This document shows positions 6,796 through 12,623 of a DNA stretch of 12,623 nt, piece after piece (the stretch's first letter is position 1; each line of letters opens with the position of its first letter). The notes beneath the pieces are model-generated. The model was not told the origin of the DNA, made no database searches, and was given only the letters and a program-made list of their open reading frames with translations. The translations under genes were made by a program, and so were the position numbers. Source of the stretch: CAWVWD01 sp045106825 (GTDB lineage: Bacteria > Bacteroidota > Bacteroidia > Chitinophagales > Saprospiraceae); the NCBI GenBank assembly GCA_045106825.1, contig JBGCFH010000087.1, positions 1 to 12,623 on the forward strand, in the 5' to 3' direction.

Positions 6796-7863
6796 TTACT
6801 CATTTGCTATTTTATAAACTAACTCTTGAAAACGCTCAATATCAGTCATATTCAAGGTTTGATTTGTATCGTATTGTTTTCGTGCGACTTGCTTTAATCC
6901 TGCGACCAAAATATCGACGATTTCACCAATTTTTGATTGATTTCGTTCGCCTAAGTCCCGAATCCATGATTCTACTAATTGTCGTTCGACAGGTTTCAAG
7001 GATTTCATCATCGTTGCTACTTCCAAATGTTTGATTTGCAAAGATTGAAGTTCGTCTTTAATTTCTTCAAATTCTGCTTTTACACTTTCTTTGTGAATAT
7101 CATAAATATAGACCACAAAGAAAAATAAAAACGTTGGTACTTCATCATTTGGTGATTTGAACTGATTGATTATCCATTCTAAGTATTCTTTTGTAAAATC
7201 TTTCCACTTTTCAGCAAACACTTCAAAAACCGTTGCCACATAATCATATTCTAATTTTGGCAAACCAGTTTCTAAATACTGTTCCATTGTCTTATCACCT
7301 AACTCAAACCGTTTACTAAAGTATTTGGCGAAAGCCTTTTGGCTACGTTTCAAATTTCTACCTAACGGCAAATCTTCCAACATCAAACGATTATTTGCAC
7401 CTCGAAGACACAAAATGGCATCTTCTTCTTCGTCTAACTCATCTAAAATGATTTCGATAATCATACGTTCCGTAAAACTATCTGGTTGTTGAGTCGGACA
7501 AGCAGGAACGAAATAAAACTGAAACGGTACTTCACCTTCTAATTTTAAATCAAATGCTTCCCAAAACGAATCTGCAACGGCTTCTCGATTACAATTTACT
7601 AAGTGGATTTCTCCAATATCTTCCGTAATACTTAATGTTCGTATTTTGTCCGCCAGAATCGTTTGTCCACTTTGAGAATCCAAACCATACGATTTTGCAA
7701 TTTGCTTACGTAACTCATCAATCTGTGCTTCGATGGCAATAATATCTTCACTAAGTTTAAACTCTTGGTCTAAACTTAATCCGCCTTGTAGTTCTTTCTT
7801 TTTGAAAAAAGCTAACTTTTTCTCAGCAGTTTGTAATTGATTTTTAAGTGCTTCTATTGCCAT
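6796..7863 (-). CDS. iSTAND-like adaptor protein with N-terminal coiled-coil docking module
   Basis: A 355-residue cytoplasmic protein. Residues 1-58 are a charged coiled coil containing GGLSLDQEF at 27-35, the same nine residues found near the C-terminus of the neighbouring CHAT protease. Residues about 84-170 (IHLVNCNREAV, FWEAFD, FQFYFVPACPTQQPDSFTERM) resemble the inactive STAND domain described in bacterial conflict systems. This is the front half of a STAND NTPase without a working P-loop, and no GxxxxGK[ST] motif is present. Residues 171-355 are helical, with another probable coiled coil near 258-285. FLFFFVVYIYDI (245-256) is hydrophobic but short and is probably buried core rather than a membrane helix. 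The likely role is an adaptor between MoxR-vWA and the protease, inferred from context. The gene lies 39 bases after the CHAT gene and 87 bases before MoxR. The family call is from memory of motifs, so moderate. Confidence 0.65.
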   Translation of the reverse strand: MAIEALKNQLQTAEKKLAFFKKKELQGGLSLDQEFKLSEDIIAIEAQIDELRKQIAKSYGLDSQSGQTILADKIRTLSITEDIGEIHLVNCNREAVADSFWEAFDLKLEGEVPFQFYFVPACPTQQPDSFTERMIIEIILDELDEEEDAILCLRGANNRLMLEDLPLGRNLKRSQKAFAKYFSKRFELGDKTMEQYLETGLPKLEYDYVATVFEVFAEKWKDFTKEYLEWIINQFKSPNDEVPTFLFFFVVYIYDIHKESVKAEFEEIKDELQSLQIKHLEVATMMKSLKPVERQLVESWIRDLGERNQSKIGEIVDILVAGLKQVARKQYDTNQTLNMTDIERFQELVYKIANE

Positions 7864-7867
7864 GTAT

Positions 7868-7902
7868 CAGTTTTCAGTAAACAGTATTTAGTCGGCAGTA
7901 TT
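7868..7902. repeat. Five-unit 7-bp tandem array (CAGTNNN) between CHAT and iSTAND genes
   Basis: CAGT occurs at 7868, 7875, 7882 and 7896, with TAGT at 7889, all exactly 7 bases apart. The other three bases of each unit vary (TTT, AAA, ATT, CGG, ATT). The array fills 35 of the 39 bases between the two genes and ends directly at the CHAT stop codon. Seven does not match a codon period, so it is not a relic of coding sequence. Confidence 0.7.
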
Positions 7903-9174
7903 TTATGATAAACCTAATTCTTTATTGACTTTAGCAAGTTCTTTTTCAAATTCTGCAACTTTATCTTGAGCTGCAAATTCTTGGTCAAGGCTTAAACCTC
8001 CAGCTAAAATTCTATTTTTATATTGACCAATTCTTTTTTCAATAAGTGCTTTTCGATCTTCTAAGTTTTTACGTTTTTCATCTGACAAATTATTATTGGA
8101 AATAGTTTTTTCTACTGTTTCAATATTGCCGTTATTTTCATTCTTTTTTAAAATGCCCATTTTTGGTAATTTCCACTTCCAGTTTTCTTCATTTCCATAT
8201 AATGCCCAATTAAACGCATTAATCGGTTTGTCTTCCTTAAATATAAAACCTCTGGTTAATTCAATATCAACTGGCGTAATTGATGTCGTTTCGATATACG
8301 CTTTTGCATTTTTGAAAGCGTCTTCCAACGTATTCTCACCATCAAAGAACGTTAAATTTTGATAAAAACGTACAGCAAAATCCGTTGCTTTTCTGTCATT
8401 AATCGGAACAGAAGTAGCAATAACCGTTCTAACATTGTTCTCTTGTAGTAATTTTACTTGGTCTTTTGTTGCACAACCATTTAAAAATACAAATTGTAAA
8501 TTCGGTTCAGTTCCCATTAAATTGGCTAATCCGTTTGCATTTGCCAATGTTCCATCAATCTGCAAACCTTTGCCCGAAGCATGTCCACCATAGTGTATCA
8601 AGCCGATTTGACCTTTGTATAAATTAAAATATCTAAAAATTTCATCCACAGAACTTACCGTTACGACCTCAATATTTCCACCAGCTTTCTCAAAATGCTT
8701 TAAAGCATATTTGACTTCTTTCTCTTCTTCTTGTAGATTTTTTAATGGAACATCAGTATCATTTGCAAAGACTAATAAGGCAACAACTGGCTTTGTGTTT
8801 TCAAGTTGACGAATCGGTTGAGTTGGTAACGATTCGATTGGTAAACTCTCTTTTTCATTATCGCTTTTTGGAGAAGAACCAAATTGAGCAATGATATCGG
8901 GATTAAAATGTCGGTCTTTTAAATTATCTGTAAAGCCATTAATCCCATTTACTAACTGTGCTTTTCGAACTCTTTTTTGCTCATCAGTTAATAAACCTAA
9001 GTTTTCATTTTTTTTGAGATCATTATATTGCATTTTAAAAAGCAACGTATCACTTGCTTTATTGCCTTTTAATACTTTTGAAAGCTCAGTAAGTGACAAA
9101 TCAATATCTTCAATTAATATGGTTTTAATCTTTAATTTTAATTCGTCTATATCTTGTAGTTTGGAGTAGTTCAT
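7903..9174 (-). CDS. EAD-CHAT caspase-like protease
   Basis: A 423-residue cytoplasmic protein, first in the cluster. Residues 1-90 are a helical domain (KASDTLLFKMQYNDLKKNENLG, with LLTDEQKRVRKAQL after it) that resembles the effector-associated domain (EAD11-type) found in front of CHAT domains. A linker (95-125) leads to the caspase-HetF-associated-with-TPRs (CHAT) domain, about 128-330. The catalytic pair is visible: H198 in IHYGGHASG and C234 in VFLNGCAT, followed by VIATSVPINDRKATDFAVRFY. Such proteases cut proteins as effectors in defence systems. The tail (364-423) is a coiled coil carrying GGLSLDQEF at 392-400, shared with the next protein. The N-terminal EAD and the C-terminal module give it two protein-docking ends, so it probably stays inactive until recruited by the adaptor (inference). 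A promoter candidate and the tmRNA terminator lie immediately upstream. Confidence 0.88.
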   Translation of the reverse strand: MNYSKLQDIDELKLKIKTILIEDIDLSLTELSKVLKGNKASDTLLFKMQYNDLKKNENLGLLTDEQKRVRKAQLVNGINGFTDNLKDRHFNPDIIAQFGSSPKSDNEKESLPIESLPTQPIRQLENTKPVVALLVFANDTDVPLKNLQEEEKEVKYALKHFEKAGGNIEVVTVSSVDEIFRYFNLYKGQIGLIHYGGHASGKGLQIDGTLANANGLANLMGTEPNLQFVFLNGCATKDQVKLLQENNVRTVIATSVPINDRKATDFAVRFYQNLTFFDGENTLEDAFKNAKAYIETTSITPVDIELTRGFIFKEDKPINAFNWALYGNEENWKWKLPKMGILKKNENNGNIETVEKTISNNNLSDEKRKNLEDRKALIEKRIGQYKNRILAGGLSLDQEFAAQDKVAEFEKELAKVNKELGLS

Positions 9175-9222
9175 TTGGTAAGGTTAAATATTAAAATTAT
9201 CTGATTACAGAATTTAAGAATC

Positions 9223-9252
9223 CAAATTAAGAAATATTCACACAAACGTCAA
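9223..9252 (-). promoter_or_regulatory. Candidate Bacteroidota-type promoter of the CHAT cluster
   Basis: On the minus strand TTG (9250-9252) is followed after 19 bases by TTAATTTG (9223-9230), one mismatch from TAnnTTTG. Transcription would begin near 9216, about 42 bases before the CHAT start. It lies between the tmRNA terminator and the CHAT gene, where a cluster promoter is needed. AT-rich DNA makes chance matches common. Confidence 0.4.
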
Positions 9253-9260
9253 GTAAACAT

Positions 9261-9300
9261 AAAAAAAACGCCATTTTACATAATTTGTAAAATGACGTTT
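9261..9300 (-). terminator. Rho-independent terminator of the tmRNA gene
   Basis: On the minus strand a 15-bp stem (arms 9286-9300 and 9266-9280, one G-U pair, 5-base loop) is followed by a run of eight T (complement of the A-run at 9261-9268). It starts 11 bases after the tmRNA 3' end and isolates the tmRNA from the CHAT gene. Confidence 0.85.
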
Positions 9301-9310
9301 CTATAAAAAA

Positions 9311-9690
9311 TGTGGAGTTGCAGAGATTCGAACTCTGGTCCAGACAAAGTGCCCGAGAGCCTTCTACACGCTTAGTCACGGCTTAGATTTTCGAGTAATA
9401 GATAGGTGCTGTAACCAACCCGAACTATTACCTTATCCTCTGAGTTTTCTCCAAAAAGTCGAGACCCGCTTTCCGAATAGCCTAAAAGAGTTTGATGTGC
9501 GATACGCTGTGTATTAGGCGTCAAGCGCACGGCACAAAAGCATTATAGTAGGATTCTACTAAGCTGCCATAGCATAACGTGAGTTAGTGCCATTTAAAAA
9601 GTGTTTGATAGACATTGGTGACGAGCTAATACTATCATTGCCCGACGTGCTTACTAACTTGCTGCTTTCCTGTCGATACCATTCAACCCC
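9311..9690 (-). ncRNA. ssrA: tmRNA (transfer-messenger RNA)
   Basis: The RNA begins GGGGUUGAAUGGUAUCGACAG at 9690 and ends with a tRNA-like half: a T-arm containing GUUCGAAUC, then CAACUCC. The first seven and last seven bases pair as an acceptor stem (one G-U pair). The discriminator base is A at 9313. The following bases are CA rather than CCA, so CCA is probably added after transcription. The length of about 380 bases is normal for one-piece tmRNA. The tag frame is clear in the middle of the molecule. tmRNA with SmpB rescues stalled ribosomes and marks the unfinished protein for degradation. Confidence 0.96.
9559..9591 (-). other. tmRNA tag-peptide reading frame
   Basis: From the resume codon GGC (9589-9591) the frame reads GTNSRYAMAA and stops at TAG (9559-9561). 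The Ala-Ala end is the expected degradation signal for ClpXP-type proteases. The resume codon is assigned from the Gly that begins Bacteroidota tags as I remember them. A start one codon earlier (Asn) cannot be excluded by eye. Confidence 0.85.
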
Positions 9691-9697
9691 AGTTTTT

Positions 9698-9729
9698 AAT
9701 TGATAATTGACAATGGAAAATTGATAATT
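9698..9729. repeat. 11-bp direct repeat in the tmRNA leader
   Basis: AATTGATAATT occurs at 9698-9708 and again at 9719-9729, and a partial copy overlaps the end of each. The element abuts the mature 5' end of the tmRNA and would be part of the leader removed during maturation. I recall similar AATTGATAATT-rich intergenic elements in flavobacteria. Confidence 0.55.
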
Positions 9730-9752
9730 ATCGTATTGTCTTCAAAATATAG

Positions 9753-9770
9753 ATTTACACTTTTGTAAAT
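9753..9770. repeat. 7-bp palindrome upstream of tmRNA
   Basis: Arms ATTTACA (9753-9759) and TGTAAAT (9764-9770) are perfect complements around CTTT. The position is inside the putative tmRNA primary transcript, so it could be an operator or an RNA hairpin. In such AT-rich DNA, chance is possible. Confidence 0.35.
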
Positions 9771-9788
9771 TTCATTTTGAACGAATGA

Positions 9789-9819
9789 CAAAGATACTAA
9801 CGTTATCTTGGTTTTTAAA
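9789..9819 (-). promoter_or_regulatory. Candidate tmRNA promoter
   Basis: On the minus strand TATCTTTG (9789-9796) is an exact TAnnTTTG -7 box. TTTA (9816-9819), one mismatch from TTTG, lies 19 bases upstream of it. This would give a leader of roughly 90 bases before the mature 5' end at 9690, to be removed by RNase P. Confidence 0.42.
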
Positions 9820-9952
9820 GTTCATTTTATCTTTTGATAAAAATAATTATTTCTAAAAGTCCATTTTTGTTTTTATAATTGTTTTAAATTTCACTATTTT
9901 TATCAAAACGTGTTAATAATATAACAAGTCACTTATTCATAAATATACGAAT

Positions 9953-10010
9953 ACTGAATAATCTGAGAGAAACTTGATTTAGTAAATTGAAAATAATCAG
10001 CGTATTCAGT
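9953..10010. repeat. Inverted repeat in the leader of the dehydrogenase gene
   Basis: Arms ACTGAATAATCTG (9953-9965) and CAGCGTATTCAGT (9998-10010) pair at 11 of 13 positions: eight outer pairs, two mismatches, then three inner pairs. The 32-base loop is AT-rich. It ends 18 bases before the start codon at 10029, so it could act as a leader hairpin or operator, or be an intergenic repeat. Confidence 0.4.
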
Positions 10011-10028
10011 GTTCCCATCACATAAAAA

Positions 10029-11234
10029 ATGAAAATCGGAATCATAAGAGAAGGCAAAACGCCACCAGATACAAGAGTTCCTTTGACACCAAAGCAATGT
10101 GCCGCAATTATTAAAAATCATGATGTCGAAATTATTGTACAACCGTCGCCAAATCGTTGTTTTACAGATGACGAATATGCTTCGGAAGGTCTGACTTTAG
10201 CTGAAAATATTTCAGATTGTGACGTATTGTTAGGCGTGAAAGAAGTGCCGATTGATAATTTAATTCCAAATAAAACCTACTTTTTCTTCTCACATACGAT
10301 TAAAAAGCAATCGTATAACAGAAAATTGCTTCAAGCAATGGTTGAGCGAAATATCCAAATGATGGATTATGAAACGCTAAAAGATGAAAACGGAAAACGT
10401 GTAATTGCTTTTGGTCGTTGGGCAGGAATTGTTGGTGCTCACAATGGACTTTGGACGTATGGACAACGTACAAATGCGTTCGAGTTACCTCGAATGACCG
10501 AGTTTCACGATTTTGCGGAAGCAAAAAGATTTTATACAGAAAAATTAAAATTACCGAATCTTAAAGTGGTATTGACAGGAACTGGTCGAGTCGGAAATGG
10601 TTCTGCCGAAGTACTTGACGCAATGGGTTTTCGTAAAGTAAAACCTCGTGAGTTTGTAAATGAGCAATTTGACGAACCGATTTATGCACAGTTGGTTTGT
10701 AAAAATTATGCGAATCGAACCGCTGATAATGGATTTGATAAAGCAGAGTTTTACTCGAATCCTGACCGTTATAAATCTATATTCGATCGTTATGCTCAAC
10801 AAGCGGATATTATGATAAATGGTATTTATTGGGACAATGCTGCACCGCAATTTTTTACAAAAGAAGATATGCGTCAAGAGCATTTTAAGATTGAAGTTAT
10901 TGCAGATATTACCTGTGATATTGCACCAGTTGCGTCGATTCCTTCTACGCTTTATGCAACAACGATTGCAGAACCAGTTTTTGGTTACGATCCACAAACT
11001 GAAAAAGCGGAAACGCCTTATCAATCAAACACCGTTGATATGATGACGATTGATAATCTACCAAATGAATTACCTCGTGATGCTTCGGAAAACTTTGGAA
11101 ATCAATTTATTACACACGTTATTGAAGAGTTGTTATATCGCTCAGAAGGTCGAATGATGCGTGAAGCGAATATTTGTAAAAATGGAGATTTAACAGAAGA
11201 ATTTGAATATTTGAGAGATTATTTGAATGCTTAG
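10029..11234 (+). CDS. LYS1-like saccharopine dehydrogenase / alanine dehydrogenase-family NAD(P)-dependent oxidoreductase
   Basis: A 401-residue cytoplasmic enzyme. The N-terminal AlaDH/PNT-like domain opens MKIGIIREGKTPPDTRVPLTP, with R16 in the position of the substrate-binding Arg. K71 (GVKEVP) and H89 (FFFSHT) match the Lys/His catalytic pair of yeast-type LYS1. The Rossmann nucleotide-binding loop is GTGRVGNGSAEVL (184-196). Near the C-terminus DITCDIAPVASIPSTLYATT is followed by EPVFGYDP, and LPRDASENFGNQF is also LYS1-like. Enzymes of this group oxidise saccharopine to lysine and 2-oxoglutarate, or a related amino acid. Bacteroidota normally make lysine by the diaminopimelate route, so a catabolic or different substrate is likely and the exact reaction is not settled by sequence. 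It is transcribed away from the tmRNA and the conflict cluster, with no partner gene. The start is supported by the conserved N-terminal strand and an A-rich leader. Confidence 0.82.
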   Translation: MKIGIIREGKTPPDTRVPLTPKQCAAIIKNHDVEIIVQPSPNRCFTDDEYASEGLTLAENISDCDVLLGVKEVPIDNLIPNKTYFFFSHTIKKQSYNRKLLQAMVERNIQMMDYETLKDENGKRVIAFGRWAGIVGAHNGLWTYGQRTNAFELPRMTEFHDFAEAKRFYTEKLKLPNLKVVLTGTGRVGNGSAEVLDAMGFRKVKPREFVNEQFDEPIYAQLVCKNYANRTADNGFDKAEFYSNPDRYKSIFDRYAQQADIMINGIYWDNAAPQFFTKEDMRQEHFKIEVIADITCDIAPVASIPSTLYATTIAEPVFGYDPQTEKAETPYQSNTVDMMTIDNLPNELPRDASENFGNQFITHVIEELLYRSEGRMMREANICKNGDLTEEFEYLRDYLNA

Positions 11235-11293
11235 AATTGGTAATGAAATCGGCTTTATATTAAGACAAAAGTAAACTAAAAGGTACAAAACGC

Positions 11294-11380
11294 TGCGTTT
11301 AGATAGATTAAAATCCACCTTTTTAGATACTAACAACATCTAAAGAATTGGATTTTAATCCAATTAAACGCACGATTTTT
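11294..11380 (+). terminator. Large nested hairpin with T-run between converging genes
   Basis: Three stems nest in order: TGCGTTT (11294-11300) with AAACGCA (11366-11372); GATTAAAATCCA (11306-11317) with TGGATTTTAATC (11349-11360), 12 perfect pairs; and TTTAGAT (11322-11328) with ATCTAAA (11338-11344), loop of nine. A run of six T follows at 11375-11380, which suits termination of the dehydrogenase transcript. It is larger than a normal terminator and may be a mobile palindromic element used as one. The surrounding 11235-11422 gap holds no gene. Confidence 0.6.
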
Positions 11381-11422
11381 TATAAAGCGTTAAATTTCAG
11401 AAGTTTTACATTCTACTTTTTT

Positions 11423-12169
11423 CTAAAAAGGAAAACCTTTTAAACATTCTTTTTTCTGATTTTGATATGATTTTGGTAATTGTTTAAATTTCTTCGCCTT
11501 TACTCTAATAGAATCGGGAGCGGCAAGATGTTCGTCCAAAAATTGTTGGCAAATTTTCCCTTCGCACAAGCCTTTTTTTGTCCAATAAAAATCCTCATCT
11601 GTTTTCCAAGGTTCAAATAATCGAGCGTGTTTATCTTTCGTCATATAAGATTGATATTTCCAATCTTTGATTAAAAAAAAGATTTCTTCCCAACTTACAT
11701 CTTCTTTGACATTCATTTTATTGAACCATTCTTTGAGTGTAACAGGTGTTTTGCACAACGAAGGATCCATAACTAACGTATCACCTTTATCACTCATAAT
11801 CACTGGTGCGACATGATATTTCCAAGTCAATAAATCGTTTTTACCAATCTTATTGGCATCATTTATTTTTAAGACTTTCGGATATTTATTATTAAAAATT
11901 CCTTGAACAAAAATCCACACTTTCCCAGCTTTAACACCTTGTTTAGCAAGTTCAAAACTCATAGCATGTGCTCTATCTTCACAATGATTATTTGCAAAAC
12001 GGAACTCGATATAATTCAAGTTTGCCAATGAATCAAAAAGCGTTTGTGCCTTGGTTTCAGTGATTTTTGAAAATACAACCTCATCGGATAATTCGAGCGG
12101 ATTATCCATCGTCCAAATCTTGAATAGACAAGCTATTATGGTGAAACTCCAAATAAATATTTTGTGCAT
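11423..12169 (-). CDS. Secreted protein-glutaminase-like deamidase
   Basis: A 248-residue protein with a hydrophobic N-terminal segment (MHKIFIWSFTIIACLFKIWT) that looks like a signal peptide or anchor. The central part resembles protein glutaminase of Chryseobacterium (Gln_deamidase_2 fold, transglutaminase-like). The Cys-His-Asp triad is visible as C63 in NNHCEDRAHAM, H119 in WKYHVAPVI and D135 in VMDPSL, each in its expected local context and order. Protein glutaminases convert side-chain glutamine in proteins to glutamate. The known enzyme is secreted as a proprotein. Residues 22-55 could be a short pro-region, but I cannot delimit it. The C-terminal 90 residues (including CEGKICQQFLDEHL) are less typical and contain extra cysteines. 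It follows the D-aminoacyl-tRNA deacylase gene by 37 bases on the same strand, so the two are probably co-transcribed, although no functional link is obvious. Confidence 0.78.
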   Translation of the reverse strand: MHKIFIWSFTIIACLFKIWTMDNPLELSDEVVFSKITETKAQTLFDSLANLNYIEFRFANNHCEDRAHAMSFELAKQGVKAGKVWIFVQGIFNNKYPKVLKINDANKIGKNDLLTWKYHVAPVIMSDKGDTLVMDPSLCKTPVTLKEWFNKMNVKEDVSWEEIFFLIKDWKYQSYMTKDKHARLFEPWKTDEDFYWTKKGLCEGKICQQFLDEHLAAPDSIRVKAKKFKQLPKSYQNQKKECLKGFPF

Positions 12170-12206
12170 TTTTTACGCTTTTATACGCTGATATTTTAAT
12201 ACAAAA

Positions 12207-12623
12207 TTACTCCTTATGTTTAGAGTCAATCCAAATCGTAACAGGTCCATCATTAAGTAAAGCGACTTTCATATCTGCACCAAATTCACCTGTTCCGACA
12301 GATTTTCCAAATTCTTTTTCGACTGTTTTTACAAATTCTTCATACAAAGGAATGGCAATATCAGGTTTTGCATCTTTAATATAAGATGGTCGATTCCCTT
12401 TTTTTGTACTTGCATGAAGTGTGAATTGACTGATAATCAATAGTTCACCATCAATATCTTGAACAGATTTATTCATTACGTCATTCTCATCATTAAAAAT
12501 CCGTAGATTCAATAACTTTCTTGTCAACCAATTGATGTCGGTTTGATTGTCTTCATTTTCGATTCCGACTAAAACCAACAAACCATTTCCGATTGCAGAT
12601 TTTACTTTTTTATCAATTGTGAC
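12207..12623 (-). CDS. dtd: D-aminoacyl-tRNA deacylase (N-terminus cut by right edge)
   Basis: This enzyme hydrolyses D-amino acids (and mischarged glycine/alanine products) from tRNA in the cytoplasm, preventing their use in translation. The two signature motifs are present: SQFTLHA, with the catalytic-site Ser-Gln-x-Thr, and NDGPVTIWID, the cross-subunit NxGPVT loop. TKKGNRPSY and GEFGADMKVAL are also conserved. The frame continues without interruption to the edge, adding VTIDKKVKSAIGNGL before LVLVGIENED. A TTG-initiated start at 12581 is therefore not the real one. From the usual length of about 150 residues, roughly a dozen N-terminal residues are missing. The stop at 12207 is followed after 37 bases by the protein-glutaminase-like gene. 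The gap contains no terminator I can recognise. Confidence 0.95.
   Translation of the reverse strand, partial: VTIDKKVKSAIGNGLLVLVGIENEDNQTDINWLTRKLLNLRIFNDENDVMNKSVQDIDGELLIISQFTLHASTKKGNRPSYIKDAKPDIAIPLYEEFVKTVEKEFGKSVGTGEFGADMKVALLNDGPVTIWIDSKHKE

Larger units (their letters stand above)
9691..10028. other. Divergent control region between tmRNA and the dehydrogenase gene
   Basis: This 338-base stretch has no credible gene. The small open frame crossing it on the minus strand lacks family features and overlaps the dehydrogenase start. It holds the tmRNA leader with an 11-bp direct repeat, two short palindromes (9753-9770, and 9825-9842 with arms TTTTATC and GATAAAA), a tmRNA promoter candidate, and an inverted repeat ahead of the dehydrogenase gene. 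I could not place a convincing plus-strand promoter. Confidence 0.7.

Noticed and set aside
7868..7902. CRISPR array or attachment site
   Set aside because: The units are 7 bases with 3-base variable parts, far too short for CRISPR, and no integrase gene is present.
7903..9174. CHAT protease as a type III-E CRISPR (Craspase) component
   Set aside because: No gRAMP/Cas7-11, TPR region or CRISPR array is present. The EAD and MoxR/iSTAND context points to a different system.
9933..10142. Small minus-strand frame overlapping the start of the dehydrogenase gene
   Set aside because: Cys/Asn/Phe-rich composition with no recognisable domain; it overlaps the well-conserved N-terminus of the dehydrogenase and has no supporting context.
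10551..11024. 157-residue minus-strand frame inside the dehydrogenase gene
   Set aside because: It is an Ile/Arg/Cys-rich antisense shadow of the Rossmann and C-terminal regions of a clear enzyme gene.
12207..12581. Dtd starting at TTG 12581
   Set aside because: The upstream in-frame residues continue the conserved Dtd N-terminus, so the gene simply runs off the window.

Overview
The window looks like a chromosomal segment from a member of the Bacteroidota, most likely a flavobacterium. The DNA is strongly AT-rich, and starts lack clear Shine-Dalgarno sites but have A-rich leaders. The two promoter candidates I can place fit the Bacteroidota pattern (TTG or TTTG at -33, TAnnTTTG at -7). The tmRNA tag resembles Bacteroidota tags as I remember them. 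The genus is not determined.

Layout. At the left edge (1-175, minus) is the N-terminal end of a small membrane protein with an Asp-alternating tail, probably the YqiJ/OB-fold partner of a flotillin. From 9174 down to 398 runs one minus-strand gene cluster: a CHAT caspase-like protease with an N-terminal effector-associated domain; an inactive-STAND (iSTAND)-like protein; a MoxR AAA+ ATPase; a REP-associated tyrosine transposase (RAYT) between two REPINs; and a 1509-residue membrane protein. The last combines a split CoxE-type vWA-like partner of MoxR with an outward-facing formylglycine-generating-enzyme (FGE)-like domain. A tmRNA gene with its own terminator (9261-9690, minus) precedes the cluster. 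On the plus strand, 10029-11234 encodes a LYS1-like saccharopine/alanine dehydrogenase-family enzyme. It ends at a large hairpin that separates it from a converging minus-strand pair: a D-aminoacyl-tRNA deacylase (cut by the right edge) and a secreted protein-glutaminase-like enzyme.

How the parts may work together. MoxR-vWA pairs linked to CHAT proteases, EADs, iSTAND and FGE-like domains are a described class of NTP-dependent conflict/immunity system. My reading of this version (inference) is that the FGE-like C-terminus sits outside the cytoplasmic membrane as a sensor. The vWA half, whose metal-binding motif is degenerate, would couple it to the MoxR motor inside. The signal would then pass to the iSTAND adaptor and the CHAT protease. 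A near-identical module (GGLSLDQEF inside a coiled coil) closes the protease and opens the iSTAND protein, which looks like a docking pair.

Every gap inside this cluster holds a repeat: a 7-bp periodic array, a mirror-spaced CACGAATT palindrome, and two REPINs, one of them next to the start codon of the vWA gene. Housekeeping genes lie on the right, and the accessory system lies between them and the left-edge gene.
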